Counted from the first letter of the stretch, positions 9,711-23,162 are shown. The stretch: DNA of 64,000 nucleotides from Euleptes europaea (GCF_029931775.1 NC_079326.1:4494604-4558603), one strand, 5' to 3'. The notes: generated by a model not told the origin, from the letters alone. Numbers and translations are program-made.

Positions 9711-12600
9711 ATGGACATGTTGCCACTCACTGGCAGGCAGCTTGCCCTAGCCCTAGTGCTGGATTTTACATGGGTTTTCAATGCATTTGTTTTGTTTTTT
9801 AATTCCAAGAGATTTTAGCTTTCTGTTGACTTCATGTGCCTGTTGATGGCTTGCACAACTGGCTGGCTAGGGAGGGACTGGCTTCTTGCCTTTGCTGTCA
9901 AAGAGCTGATAATTAGCACCTTTTCTGTTCAAGAGCAGCCTTGCCACAAGCAAGCAGTGCAAAGAGCTTAATGGGAAAGGGGGCAGACCTGCCCTCTTGG
10001 CTGTACAATCTTTCATTCACTACCACCACCCACCCCTCTAAATAACCAAGGGCAATCATGCTCCTACCAGGCTGAATGAGAGAATTTATGTCTCAACCAC
10101 CTCACAATCCAGACATACACCAAAGATTGTAAATACAGCTCATTGCCTGCTGCATCGAGCGCTGATAACCTTTCCCTGTTAGTCTCTCATTGTCATGATA
10201 GTGGGTTGGAACATACATGAAGGGTGAAGAGACTTCCTTGTCAATCAAGCTCCCCTTCCACTGGAATGTCGCTTTCCTCTTGGGAGGCATGGGCTGAAAG
10301 GCAGCCATTCCAGGCCCCCATATTTTCCCAACAGTCATTGCACTTAACATGAATTACAGTCTCATCCTCCCCCTGAATTAATTCAGTAAGAGCTGTGGGG
10401 CAACGTCAGGCTTCCTCCCATGCCTTCCATTGCCTCTATGGCTTCAATCCTGAGAAGCACTGAAACATTAATACCAGTGGGTCATCCTTTCCCAGATTAG
10501 TCATAAGAAGAAGCAAAGTAAAAAAAAAAAAAAAGGATGGAGTGGGGGGTCAGAATTCTGTTTCTCCCCTCCCAATAAGCAAAAACCCATATAAAATCTA
10601 GACTTGTAAACTGTTGCCAATGTCCCTCCCTTTTGCAAAATGATACCTTGGAGCTGAGAGGAATGTGGCGCTGAATATTCCGCTCCCCAGACTGGATTAA
10701 TGTTGCTCTGCCATCGTTTTACACTCTCGATTTGCTTCTGCTGTGGATCATGCAAATGCTGGTAAGGACTTATCAGCTGCCTAGACAATGAGGCTTTCTT
10801 GTATTATATATACCAATTTGTATTTACAGGGCAATCAGTAGGTTCATACACAGTGTAATTGTTGGAGGCTGGGTATTTTTTGTTTAGTTTAAACGACGCA
10901 ATATATTTGAGAAGAAAAGCAGATAAGCATACATGTCCTTCTTTTCTGTAAGAGTCAAGAGTAACTATGAGCAGCAGGGACTTGAGCGGATTTTTAAAAA
11001 TTATTTGAAGTTGTATAGTCTTGCTCAGGAGAAAGGCTTGTGTCGTACAAGATCCATGAGCAGTTCGGTACTCCCGGACCAGGACTTTCCTGCCTCTTCC
11101 TCATGGGCATCAGCAGGCCCTCATGAGTATCATAGGGATTGGCAGCGGGAAGGGGGAATCAAGAGAACTCACCCCCTCTTTGTAATTGGGAACAGATGCC
11201 AGGATACAAGCCATTAACTTTATACCTCATTTTCACAGGCTGGTGTTGATCTGAAACAACCCCCGGTGAAAATTGTCAATTTTCATATCTCTTAGAGAAC
11301 ACTCTTTTAAAAACCGCATGTCAACTTACTGTTGGTGAGTTACCACTTAAGATACAAATATATATGAACCCTGCCCTAACAGAATTGGCCTGTAGGAATT
11401 AACTTTCAGTTTGATTTGCAAGGCAGGGATTAGCTGGAAGAAAAGGAGTGAGATTTAAATATTATTGCAAAATATACAGCCAGCAAATGAGGGGCCAGTT
11501 CACATTACAAAGGTCTTGGATACTGTTTTGAGGACTTCGGATCCCATGTTCGCTGAGTTCCATGCTTCCCACGTGCACAAGCCTGATTTGGACTGCAATG
11601 TACATGGGGAAGGGCTTCTTCTCTACCCACATGGTGATGTAAACTAGACATGACAAAAAAAGGGGGGGGCTACACACTGATTTCCCCAACAGGCTTGCTG
11701 GGGCTGCTTCAGGTCAAGAGAATAGCATAAGGGGGAAGGCTGAAGCCCCATCTCTACGTGCGCAGTGGTTTTAATCTGAATTGAGCCCACACCTGCCTGG
11801 GAAACATAGACCTTCACACAGTCTCAGTGGTGGTCACAAGGACTCTGTAACATGTGAATTGGCTCTGAGAATCCTCTGGCCTCAACTACTTACTGGAGAA
11901 GCTGTACACTATCTACTGAGTTGGATCAGTTAAGTAAATGGTAGAATAGGAGAACCCTTTGCAATAGAATATAGCTTTAATGAAGATCATCTCACATCCA
12001 CCTGGTGATATAAAACCCTATGATACTCTGAGATAGGCCAAGCAAGGAAATCCTTTTTGTCATCCCCATGCTCATAAACAAGAACCAGCATTAATACTTT
12101 GGAATTCCACACTCACCCCTGAACAAATCATTTCTGCCTACTTTAATTTACCTTAATCAGTCAGGCAGTATTTTATTACGGTCAATTGACCAGTTCAATT
12201 TACCTTAATACTCCAATCTGTTTAGGACCCAATGAGAACAGTAGTATTTGTGCCTTGATAGGGAATCTCACAAACCCCTAAAATTTACAGTGATGGACAT
12301 CAAGACCTCTTTAAGTCCTGGGAGCACACATCAGTGTTGCTGGGGTTTCCCACCCCCATGAGAAACATTCAGATTTCACTTTGTGAAGCCTAGTAAGTAA
12401 AGGAAAATTGGTGCTGTTTATGAATTGGACTGCTTTTACATGTAAACCTTGCAAGCGTCAGCTCTCAACTGCAATTTGTATGTTTAGAAATCACAATTCT
12501 TTTCTTTTTTTGATTGCTAAACTGTGAGAAAGTTGGAATAAATTAAATGGGATACCAAACAAAATTTGTCTTGTCTTTTTCCAATTTAATAAAGTGTGGC
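9711..12600 (+). other. IGFBP2: IGFBP2 3' untranslated / downstream region
   Basis: About 2.9 kb after the stop has no clear transposon and no plausible ORF. The only downstream AATAAA signals I see before the intergenic repeats are at 12537-12542 and 12588-12593, the latter followed by GTGTGGC. A 3' UTR this long is an inference; a shorter UTR using a variant signal is equally possible. Confidence 0.35.
12588..12593 (+). promoter_or_regulatory. IGFBP2: Candidate polyadenylation signal AATAAA
   Basis: AATAAA is followed at once by the GT-rich stretch GTGTGGCTATCTGGTG. It may end the IGFBP2 transcript, 2.9 kb past the stop codon. A second AATAAA lies 51 bases upstream. Confidence 0.3.
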
Positions 12601-15055
12601 TATCTGGTGATAGAGCAGCAGCATTCTTCAGGTTTGTTCCAAGAATCATAACGCAGATCTCCCTGAACAGCAGTACAGACCCTCAGCTGGTGTGTCCTCA
12701 CTGTCCTCTCAGAATCATAGCCTCTGTTCCCAAAACAATTTGTTGATGGCTAAGATGATGATCCTCTGTACCTTATTCTAGTGAAAGATGGTAAGCCTTA
12801 CCTGTAGTCCTGTGAGCTCAGATAATCATGACCATGGACTATTCCAGAGGGGCAGCCTTACGTCTGTTTCAGATGGAAACATTTTAGTCTTTCAAGTGCC
12901 ACAAGGCTCCTGTTGGTAATGGAAATTGCATCTTTACTCCCAGGTACACAATTTGAGAATCCAGTGTATGGAGCTGCCCTCCCAGTGAGTGTATTGTGGG
13001 GTAAAAGATAGTAGACCATTCACATACTTTCAGATACCCCCTTTTCCAATTGGTAGGGGGCTCAAGGACAGCTTTTTTAACATAAATTTTCTTTGAAGAA
13101 AGAAACATTGGACGCTTAATGTTCAGCTGACTGGGATACACAGCAGTGCTTTGTGATCTTACCAATAGTGCATGCACACACATACACACAGCAAGTTTCA
13201 TTTAACAGCAGCTCTGCCATTTTTCCCAATGCACATGTCTCCCATCTTGCACTGCTTGTAATTCTAGGGAAAGGGGCAACCTCCCATTCACAGGCAAAGA
13301 AAATATGATGTGTGAGAGACTATTAAAAATAGGAATGCATAGGCAAGGGAAGCTAAACTGTGCCCCCCACCACTACACACACACACAGCTTCACTCTGCT
13401 GTACTGCAGGAAGCACTTTTCTCCAGGCCCAGCTCACTTCAGGTGATGATTCAGCCACCAAAGACCAACAAGGGTAAAGGAGCAGAAGGGGGCAGCTTCC
13501 CTTGCCTAAAAAACAACAACTTTGTTTATGTTTAAAACAGACTATCACCACCCACTGAATGGGGGGGGGGACTCATATATGTAAGTACCCCTATTATGTA
13601 TTTCTGCTCTTCTTGCTTTCTTTGGTTGTCAAATGCCTGCCTCTGCACTCCCTATGCAAAAAAATAATTTATTTAAATGGTGTATAGGAGGGCCTTTTTG
13701 TGGCGGTTGCAGGGGCCCAGGTCACATGGAGGTTAAAACCCCTTTGATTTAAACAACACATTAACTGCTAAATCACAATTCTCCTTTAAAACATTCAATT
13801 TTTGTAGGGCCTCAGTCTCCAACGGAGACATTGAGGCTCGTTGGTCCCAGGTTCAAAGTGAAGCCTTGTATTTTCCAGTTAACAGCCAATGTATTAAAAA
13901 CTTTCATTTTAAAATAATATGATCACTCTCGAAACAGTATTGTGTAGATAGCACATTGGCATACCTCGTAGAAATCAATCCTATAGAAGCATATATGACA
14001 GTCCTATTCTACTTGACTTTTAGAGAAAAACAAGTTTAACTTTCAACTCTTTGACCAAAAAAAAGGTGTGGCGGGGAGAAGCAGATTTAACAGACTTCCA
14101 AATCTGAGAGAGTAAGAAGTTACAGGGTGTGGCCAGTTCATATAGAAACCATTACTTGACTTCTGATTCATGCCCTCTAAAGGCATGATGTAAGACACTT
14201 CTGAACATCCCAAAGCAATAATTATTGCAAATTCTGTTCCACTTGTTCTGGGATTTATTCTGGGCATAAAGCCATTTATTTGTAAGTTATCCCTCAAGGC
14301 TGAAAACTCTGAGACGGCGGGGACAGTGAAAAGTGCACGTTTACAAAATTATACAAGAACCAAAACGCCTAATGGACTCAAAGCTAGCTCTTCTTCGGCA
14401 AACCAGCACAGCTACCCTCTGAAACTATCATAGGCCTCCTGTGCCAAAACATCCTGAACAATGATTCAAGTTAAAATCTACAACGCTTTATGACCTGTGT
14501 AAATTCTGACGGGGCGGTTTGCCTTGGGTGGATATGCCGTCTCTGGCAATTTCATCCCCGTTGGGTGGGAAACAAACGTTCCAGTAGGAAGCAGATTTCC
14601 CCACTGAAACTAATGGAAACGAAGCAATCCTGTATGGAGTCTTAAGAATTTTAAAAGATAAAATGAATTGAAAACAAAAATTATACATCCTGCTGTAACA
14701 ACTAGGTGTCCAAAACTTCCCTTTGATCTCCCTTTGCTTCTCTCCAAAAGGATCCTCCCTCAGCGCTAGGGCAGAAATGAAAGGGGGGGAAATTTCATTC
14801 AGAAAGATGCCACATCCAATGTGGAGTTGAAAGAAAAGACCAATTATAGTTGGTGGGGGGGCCCCCGAAAAATTAATGGAGCTGCAGCTCCCGCATGAGG
14901 CCTTTTGCAAAACTGAAGCCTGAACAAGTCAGCACAGTAACTCATGTATTTGCATTTCTCAAACAGTTCCCATACAAACTAAACACTACCAATCATACAT
15001 TACAAAACTGTTAATTGAAGATGCCCTAAGAAAGTAATTACTTAAGTGTCAGCAC
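12601..15055. other. Intergenic, no gene seen
   Basis: Between the IGFBP2 3' region and the first nested transposon, sequence is mixed and AT-moderate, with a short CA microsatellite near 13374 and a poly-G run at 13560-13570. Open frames are short and unlike known proteins. The stretch at 14040-14930 looks unique but I cannot assign a role. Confidence 0.5.
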
Positions 15056-15256
15056 TAGGGTTGCCAGGTCCCTCTTTGCCACTGGTGGGAGGTTTTTGGG
15101 GCAGAGCCTGAGAAGGGTGGGGTTTGGGGAGGGGAGGGACTTCAGTGCCATAGAGTCCAATTGCCAAAGCAGCCATTTTCTCCAAGTGAACTGATCTCTA
15201 TCGGCTGGAGATCAGTTGAAATAGCAGGAGATCGCCTGCTACTACCTGGAGGTTGG

Positions 15257-15955
15257 TAGGAAAGAACACCTTTGCTGTAAGGTATGTGGCTGGCAAAATT
15301 AAACAGCAAGGACTCTATTCGAAATACTATTCTATATTCTACGAAAAGTAATATACAATTACAACTTAATAACTAAGTGCTCACCACGTGTTACCAAGTG
15401 TTAACCAAACACACAATTACACATAACATACATGACACGTTACGATTCTATCTGTAAGAAAATCCACAGCCCTTAGAGGCATTGCTGAAATATGAAGCCT
15501 ATGAGGCTACGCGAATGAAAACATTATAAGAATTTCAGGCTGAAGAAGCCCCCTAGTGGTGGGCGAAAACGTTTTGAAATTAATCCGGAAAACGTTCCTT
15601 CTTGATTATATATATTGGGTGTGAAGATTTCGGAGTGAAGCCACATTTATTCAATGCAAGCCACAAGGCACTAAGAAGAAATTGCCTTCTGATGCACTAC
15701 CCACTCATGAACTTTGAGTTTCATTCCATAATCCTGCAAAGTGTTTGAGAACTCTGTTTCCAATTTCATAAACACAGCTTGCGCTATAGATAATTGGACA
15801 TATGTAAATGTATGGTATGTGTAATTGTGTGTTTGGTTAACACTTGGTAACACGTGGTGAGCAGTTAGTTATTAAGTTGTAATTGTATATTGCTTTTTGT
15901 AGAATATAGAATAATATTTCGAATAGAGTTGAGTCCTTGCTGTTTAATTTTGCCA
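15257..15955 (+). mobile_element. Penelope-like fold-back insertion with hammerhead, 16-bp TSD
   Basis: A 699-bp insertion is bounded by ACTACCTGGAGGTTGG at 15241-15256 and 15956-15971. Inverted arms lie at about 15290-15432 and 15793-15954, with few differences between them. The centre holds a hammerhead ribozyme motif (15531-15581). There is no reverse transcriptase frame, so the copy is non-autonomous. The long target duplication, inverted ends and hammerhead together fit Penelope-like retroelements; the family assignment is inference. Confidence 0.8.
15531..15581 (+). ncRNA. Type I hammerhead ribozyme motif
   Basis: The core CTGAAGA (15540-15546) fits the CUGANGA consensus. Helix II is GCCCCC-TAGT-GGTGGGC (15548-15564). 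GAAA follows at 15565-15568, then a loop-less 3-bp helix III (AAC/GTT), with U at the cleavage position 15574. Helix I pairs AATTTCA (15531-15537) with TGAAATT (15575-15581), 7 of 7. Two unpaired G residues lie between helix I and the core, which may weaken it. A tiny helix III that works best as a dimer is known for hammerheads of Penelope-like elements. Confidence 0.75.
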
Positions 15956-15987
15956 ACTACCTGGAGGTTGGCAACCCTAGTCAGCAC

Positions 15988-16311
15988 TCTACAGTTAACG
16001 TAGCAGAAACATGAGCAAGGCTGTGCCAAAGTTGCCAATGTTTGCTTAGGCTTGGAAGGGGGAGAGTATAGTTCCATTGTAAACCAAGAGAGGAAGGAGG
16101 AATACTTTTGCTGTTTCCTTAAGGTGCAAGACTCTAAATCTCCCACTGGGCAGCCATAAAAATAGATATGCCAAGGACAGAACCCCACTTAGTCCTGGCT
16201 CTAATACCTCTTTTGCTTTGGAACCTTTTAACAATTTAATACATGTACACCATCCAATTTTAGTCCACACCTTGTTGTGTTATGAACAAATGTACGTTAT
16301 GTGGCTCAGAG
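15988..16311. other. Intergenic spacer, nothing recognised
   Basis: This 324-bp stretch lies between the split hAT element and the DIRS fossil. It has no terminal repeats, no SINE features and no convincing reading frame. Confidence 0.4.
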
Positions 16312-19300
16312 TATGCATATCTTTCTCACTCTGAGGGAGAGGGCATCTGGAGAGACAGGTGATTCTCTTCCTGTGGTCAGGGTAGGCAGAATCAACTTCC
16401 ATTTCCTGTTTCTGCCCGAAATCACCCGCCCTCTTCACTTTCCCTCCTGCCTTGCACAGGGAAGGCAGCAGCAGTGGTTGCTCCACAGCAGCAACCCAAC
16501 TTGGAGGCAGAGTTTTGCCCCTTTCATGCTCTTTACCATCAGAGTTTTCCTTCCTCCCCTCCCCACGGGGGACAGACCTTTATCAGGGAACAGCAGGGAA
16601 CTGTAACCCTTGTCCCCAAGGCAAACACAGATGGTGGAGAAGGACACTGGCGCCAACAGGTTCCTCACTCCTGAGGACCACATGAACAGCCTCATCTTTT
16701 TGGTGCGGCAGGTGGCCGCACAATCCTCCTGCAGCCATGAATGCAGAAACCCCGATGAGAGGCCACACCAGGAGACCAGCCAGCCCGTGGCCACAAGCGC
16801 GGCAACACAGAAGAATTGAGGTGGCAGGTGGCTGCGCAATCTACCCACGGCCGTGAAGGCAGCAATGTGGAAAACACACGTCAGGCGGCCACCCAGCCCT
16901 CCCGTGCCCGCAAATGTGGAAGCACGCAGGAGCAGGCTCCCGGGGCAGACAAACAAAAACGGAAGAAGACAGAGTCCTCAAAGAAGGCAGCAAAGAAATT
17001 GCGGCACATGGTGGTGGCCCCAGTAATGAATAACCTGGCCCATTCAGCCCAAGGGGGCAACAAAGGCCCCCGGGAGACAGCAACTGAGTCAGTGGCCACA
17101 TTGCTACAGGCGGGACATTGTAAGCTAAAAGCTCCTGCCCATGAGGGCCAAGGGGGGTGGCAGAACAAGGAGTTTTTGGCTCTAATGAGAAAGGCCCTCA
17201 GAGAGGAATTTCACTTCCTACAGGCCCCAACGGCCCATTGCCATACCGGAGGCTTCCTGGCCTCCAGGCCAAGCTCTCTATATGGGGGTTGGGCCTAGCA
17301 TGAGTAGGGACTACCTACAACCCTGACCCACATCATCTGGGCCCTCCAGGCCCTCCAGGGACCTCCCTAGCCCAGGCGCCCCTCCGTTCTCCCACAATGG
17401 GTCAGACGTGGAGGAACAGGAGGAGGGGGGGTTCTCCTCAGATGAGGAAGAGCTCCAAACCAGGCTATTTCTGGCAGATGATTACCAGAATCTCCTCACA
17501 AAGGCCATCATGGCCTTAGTCCTATCTGAACCAGCAGAGCAGGGGGAGGAAAACAAAGAGAAGGCAAGGCCCAAGGGCCCTAAGGAGTTTTTTCCACGCA
17601 AGCACAGCTCTACTAAAACAGTGTCATTTCCTGAATTCTTTGAGAACGTTCTAAATACGGAATGGGAAAAGCACCTGGCCAACAAACATTGTAGCCCCCA
17701 AAGGGCTACAACCCTAGCCCTGCATGCCATGGAGCTCCTACAGCCCCCTTTGGTGGATGCCCCTATTGCAGCACTACAGTCCCCCGGCCTGCTGTCTGAG
17801 GATGGCATGGGGATGCTCAAGGACCCCCTAGACAGGAAGTCAGACTTGGCAGTGAGAAAAACCCATGAGGCCTTAGCCATCTCCATTCAAGCCTCAGCCA
17901 CAGCAACCCTATTCACCAGGGCAGCCATAGTATGGACAAGGAAATTGGCCACTCTGGTACCCCCAGAACCCCACAGAGCAGCAGAGGGCCTCAACAGGGT
18001 CTCGAAGGCAGTCACCTTCCTGGCAGACACCACACGGACTTGATATCTCAGCGTGAGGGCGATGGCCTCTTCAGACGGGCACTGTGGCTCTGAGCATGGC
18101 AGGCAGACCATGGATTCAAGTCCATCCTCTTGGCATACCCGTTCCAGGGTGGACGCCTCTTTGGAGACAAATTGGACTCAATCCTGGTGAAAACCAGGGA
18201 CAAGAAAAAGGCTATGCCATGCAGTCTTAGGAAAGACAGCAGGAGCTCATCTTCCTTGTCATTTCCCTCCTTTCGATCCTTTCATGCCCTGCCAGTTTAA
18301 GACACAAACCTAGATGCCAGGCCTGGTCAAGTAGATGGGGCGCCTTCAGAGGAGGACACTGTTTCAACAAGCCCAGCCAGTACCAGAACCACAGATCCGA
18401 CAAGCCCAACCGCTTCATCAAACCAAAGTGACAGGGATGCCAAGTCGGCTTGAGTGGGGGGATGGCTTCAGCTCTTCCGTGACCATTGGGAGCAGGTAGA
18501 ACCAGACAGGTGGATCCACCAGCTCATTCATGTGGGATTTCAAATAGAGTTCCACCAGATACCCCAGATCGCTTCGTCATCTCACCTACGTCAACCAGAG
18601 CGCAAAAGCACAGCAGAACACTGAAAACAATACAACATCTTCAGAATATTGAGGGCAACAAGCCGTTCCCTCCAGAAAAGAGGTCCTCCGGAGCCTACTC
18701 CATCCTTTTCACCATTCCCAAGAAGAATGGAGACTGGCGTATCATCTTGGACCTCAAATTTGTCAACAAGTTTATCCAGCCGAAACACTTCTGCATGGAG
18801 ATGCTGCAGTACATTGAGGAAGCCCTCCGCCCAAGGACCTTCATGTCATCTATCAATCTGACAGACGTACCTACACATCCCAATCCACACTTCGCACCAA
18901 CAGTTCCTTCGCTTTGCCTACAGGACACGACACTACCAACTCGGGGAGCTCCAGTTCGGACTGTCACCAGCCCCTCAGGTCTTTTCCAAGTCCTGGTTAC
19001 TCTGGTCGCACTCCTCAAGGAGGGCATCCACATTCACCTGTATCTAGATGACATTCTGGTCTGCGCTCCCACTGCACAAATGGCCACCAGCCTCACGACC
19101 AGAGTGACCCAGGTACTGGAGCAACACAGATACCTCCTCAACCGCATCAAGAGAACTCTCATCCCTACACAGCAGATCCTGCATCTTGGCGTACTCATAG
19201 ACACCAGGCACAACACCCTCACCCTTCCCAGGGACAAGATCGCCAAGATCTCACACCTCGCCAAACAGGTGATCAGAGCCTGATACACAGGTCTGTCAAC

Positions 19301-19906
19301 CCTTGCTCAGCTTCAAAGCATAATGATCGTGTGCATGGGGCGGTTCCTTGGTCCCGACTACATGCACGTCTGCTGCCATGGTTCCTCAAACCCTATCAGA
19401 ACCAGATCCTGCAGAAGAAGAACCCCCACCTCACTGTCCCTGCAACCATGAAGCAAAGCATCCATTGGTGGTCCAAGTCCTCCAACCTCAACAAAGGACA
19501 ACCTTACATTCACGACCACACCATGCAGATCTACACAGATACCAGCCTGGTAGGTTGGGGGGCCACCCTCAACCAACATCTGACCCAGATGCAGATCTAC
19601 ACAGACGCCAGTGTGGACTGTTGGGGGGCCACCCTCAACCAACAACTGACCCAGGGAGCATGGACCCTAATGGAACAATGAATGCACATCAACCACTTAG
19701 AGCTACAGGCAATATACAGGGCTCTGACGAGCTTTTGCCACATCATCTAGAGTCACCTCGTCTTGATCTGGACAGACAACATCTCAGCCAAGGTGCACCT
19801 CAACAAACAGGGCGGCTCCAGGATCATGACACTCCACAAGGAATCCAAAGAGATCCTTTTCTGGGCAGAGAAACATCTGTCGTCAGTCAGGGCAGAGCAT
19901 ATATAG

Positions 19907-20251
19907 TGTAAGCACTTGTCCCATGACAATCCCATAAACAACATCCACAGACAAACAGTCCAAAAGAGAGTTGATTTATTGGAAGATCCACAGGTTTACA
20001 GCAGCTAAGAGTCAAGTTGGCACTAATGAGAACTAAAAGCACGGAGCAGGGCATATATCAAAAGTATAGAACAATTCAGGACGCCATGGCAACCCTCCCC
20101 CCATTGGGGTAAGATTCCCACAGAGTCCAGAGTCAAAACACACAGTTGGCAGTTGTTAGAGCTGACCTTGGCCAGCACCTGGAGAAAGCACAACATCCTC
20201 TGTCAGACCATGCCTGGCATTCTCTGCACACTGTACAGGCTGGGCCTGACA
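19907..20251 (-). mobile_element. Solo LTR (fossil) nested in the DIRS element
   Basis: The 345-bp block begins TGTAAG and ends CTGACA, and is flanked by the 5-bp duplication TATAG (19902-19906 and 20252-20256). On the - strand it starts TGTCAGGCCC and carries an AATAAA signal, as an LTR should. No internal retroviral sequence accompanies it, so it is a solo LTR, younger than the DIRS copy it interrupts. Confidence 0.8.
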
Positions 20252-21568
20252 TATAGGGAGACCTGAACATTCAGGGCTACTGGCTCAGTCATCAGAGGAT
20301 CTAAGCCGGGAAGCATTCAAATCGATCACAGAGCGGTTCAAGATACCGGTAGTGGTCCTCTTTGCCTCCCCGGCCAACCATCAGATACCCCATTTCTTCA
20401 TGAGGTACATTCACCACCAGGCAGAACAAGTAGATGCTCTGATGTCACCATGACAGAAGGGTCTGCTGTATGCCTTTCTGCCACTCCCAATAATCCCAAG
20501 GGCTCTGAGGAAGGTACATCAGGAGAGGGCCTACAGTCATTTTCATAGCACCTGAATGGCCCCACAAACCGTGGTACTCGACCCTCAGGGAATTCTTGAT
20601 CCAAGACCCATGGAGAGTCCCCCTCTCACGAGATATGCTCAAATAGGGACCACTTTCACATCCAGACTCAGGCTGGCTGAACTTGACCACCTGGTTCTAG
20701 AGAGGCGCAGGTTACTAGATCTGGGGTACGACCCGGCAGTCGTCAACACCATCCTAGAGTGTCGCAGACCATCCACTTGATGCATCTACAACACCTCATG
20801 GAAGGCCTTCGTGCGCTGGTGCAGACGGAAGGGGGTGGACCCCCTACATCCCAATATCGCCAGGATCTTGCTGTGATGCTACTCAGACATGTCGCGACCA
20901 TCGCCACGGTCCACCCAGTCCTCGAGGGTCATCAGCTCACAAGGCAACCCCATGTTGTCTCCTTTCTCAGGGGCGCTGCACAGTCGGTCCCTCCAGCGGT
21001 GCATAGATTTCCTACCTGGTGGCTTCATGTGATGCTGATGGCCCTAACCAGACCTCCTTTTGAACCTTTCCGGGAGGTACCACTAATGTACCTGTGCATT
21101 AAAACAATCATCCTCACAGTTGTCAGTTCAGCTCACAGGGTCTCAGAGCTTGGTGCACTATCTGTAAGGGAAAGCCTCTTTCACTTGCACAAGGTGATAC
21201 CCCAACCAGACCCCATCTTTGTCCCCAAGGTCAACTCCACATTCCACAGGCAACAGGAAATCCACCTTCCATCCTTCTGCCCATGGCCTCAGTACCCCAG
21301 GGAAGAGGGGTGGCACACCTCAGATGAACCCTGTGTATATACCTTGATCACATACAGTCCATTCAAAGGACAGACATGCAGTTCATCTCCATCTCTGGCC
21401 CCAACAAGGGCAAGAGGCTGTCCAAGACAGCCACATACTACGCAAGTGCATTGAGGAAGCATACAGAGCCAGCAATGTGCCAGTTCCTGAGAGAATCACA
21501 GCACACTCTGAAGCGGGTCAGTTCCTTTCAAGTGACTATGCTCTTAGAATTGATCCCTTCCTGAGAAG

Positions 21569-22629
21569 TGGTATGTTATCTTATTCAGATAGTCACCTAC
21601 TAAGCAGGACTCAACTACTTTACTCACTTAAAAATTAAGTCTTTTTATTGATGTACTCCAATGTAATTGTGTATATATATGTGTATATGCAAGTATTACA
21701 AAGTCTTAATATTCAGTAACAATGTATACAGTAAAGCAAGCAAGTTCTACATACTATTCAGTTTTAAAATCCAACACTTAAAATATAACAGTTAAAGAAG
21801 TCTGATTTAGTTCAAAGTATCTAATTCACATTCTAGAATAATATATTTGTAAAGCCAGACATACCAACACCATCTTCTGAGACCCTCTGAGAGAGGGGTC
21901 TGAAGTACTAGCCCTCTCCTTGCCTGTATTTATACTGTTTTAATCACCTTCAATGAGGTTGACACTGACAATCGGGCAATTGACATTTTTACTGCACATG
22001 CTCAGTGGCCTCCCATTGTATTACCAAATAAGGACTTCCTCTTCCATGAGGCTATTTTGCTAAACTTTAAACAATCAGTTTTGAGCTTTGTTATCTCTCT
22101 ATATACTCAATTTTATCATCATTCTCATCTCCAGAAAAATACGTTGAGATTGAACCCATTCATTAATTAATAGCATCATGTTTTCATGTCTAAATCATAA
22201 AATACAATTATTGTTTACATTACATCATTACATCTTAGTCAGCCTATAATACCCTTGGAATGGATAGCATTTCTGCACTCCAAGTCATTGGAAAGGCAGG
22301 AATCAAGCACTTAGTTCTGTAACTCAAGAATTATAGAAAGTGCTGCTAAGCGTTTCTCTTTAGCCATTGAAAAGGCTGGGAAAAGTCATAGAAAAATACA
22401 GAATGTACTGCTAGTAAATTACTGAAACCTTTAATAGTGTAATAGAAGCATAAGCCTCTGGCTAAGAATATCCAGGCTCTCTTTCCATTAAAAAGGAAAT
22501 TAAACCTCTGCTTTATGGTTTGCAGTTTATATGTGTAATTGGGTTTTATATTGAATAATTCTGCATATGTACAACACCAACACCATAGTTCATGTGCTCT
22601 AATATGTCAAAGCCTGTAACAATTCCATA
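21569..22629 (-). mobile_element. 1.06-kb insertion with 5-bp TSD, possibly a solo LTR (fossil)
   Basis: AGAAG occurs at both edges (21564-21568 and 22630-22634) and splits the recombinase region of the DIRS element. The insert is AT-rich, has an AATAAA on the - strand near its left end, and has no recognisable frames. The 5-bp duplication and single poly-A signal favour a solo LTR, but the ends (TGGTATG and CCATA) are not the classic TG/CA pair. Confidence 0.55.
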
Positions 22630-22875
22630 AGAAGCGCAGCCACCTCAGCGGCCTTCGACAAGCAGGCATTGGTGGAGGACATCTGTAAGGCGGCAATGTG
22701 GTCCTTGGTATCCATATTTGTGAGGCACTACTGTCTGAATATCTACTCCCCCGCAGATGCAGCCTTTGGCGGCAGGGTGCTCCAGCACATCATAGACAAT
22801 CCCGCCTGACAGACGTTGGAGCACTTGGACATCCTATCTCTCCAGATGCCCTCCCCTTCATAGTGAGACCAGACC

Positions 22876-23162
22876 CCAGCATGTAGTGGTTAAGGGAAGT
22901 GGACTCTAATCTGGAGAACCAGGTTTGATTCCCCACTCCTCCACATGAGCGACGGAGGCTAATCTGGTGAACCGGGTTGGTTTCTCCACTCCTCCACATG
23001 AAACCAGCTGGATGACCTTGGGCCAGTCACAGTTCTCGCTGAACTCTCTCAGCCCCACCTACCTCACAAGGTGTCTGTTGTGGGGAGGGGAAGGCGATTG
23101 TAAGCCGGTTTGAGTCTCCCTTAAGTGGTAGAGAAAATCAGCATATAAAAACCAACTCTTCT
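22876..23162 (+). mobile_element. tRNA-derived squamate SINE, full length
   Basis: It begins CAGCATGTAGTGGTTAAGG, has the B-box-like GGTTTGATTCCCCACTCC, a CTTGGGCCAGTCACAGTTCTC block, CCCACCTACCTCACAAGGTG, and ends in GGTAGAGAAAATCAGCATATAAAAACCAACTCTTC. It lies within the 3' part of the DIRS fossil. The same family occurs reversed at 28706-29005. Confidence 0.85.

Larger units (their letters stand above)
15056..15979. mobile_element. hAT-type miniature element, split by a later insertion
   Basis: The inverted ends TAGGGTTGCCA and TGGCAACCCTA are flanked by the 8-bp duplication GTCAGCAC (15048-15055 and 15980-15987), as expected for hAT. Its own body is only about 225 bp. The 699-bp fold-back element at 15257-15955 sits inside, with a 16-bp duplication of this element's sequence. 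Related fragments occur near 32806-32970 and 62508-62575. Confidence 0.85.

Noticed and set aside
17408-18043. 211-codon acidic + strand frame as a host gene
   Set aside because: Lies between the inverted ends of the DIRS fossil, in the place of its gag-like region.
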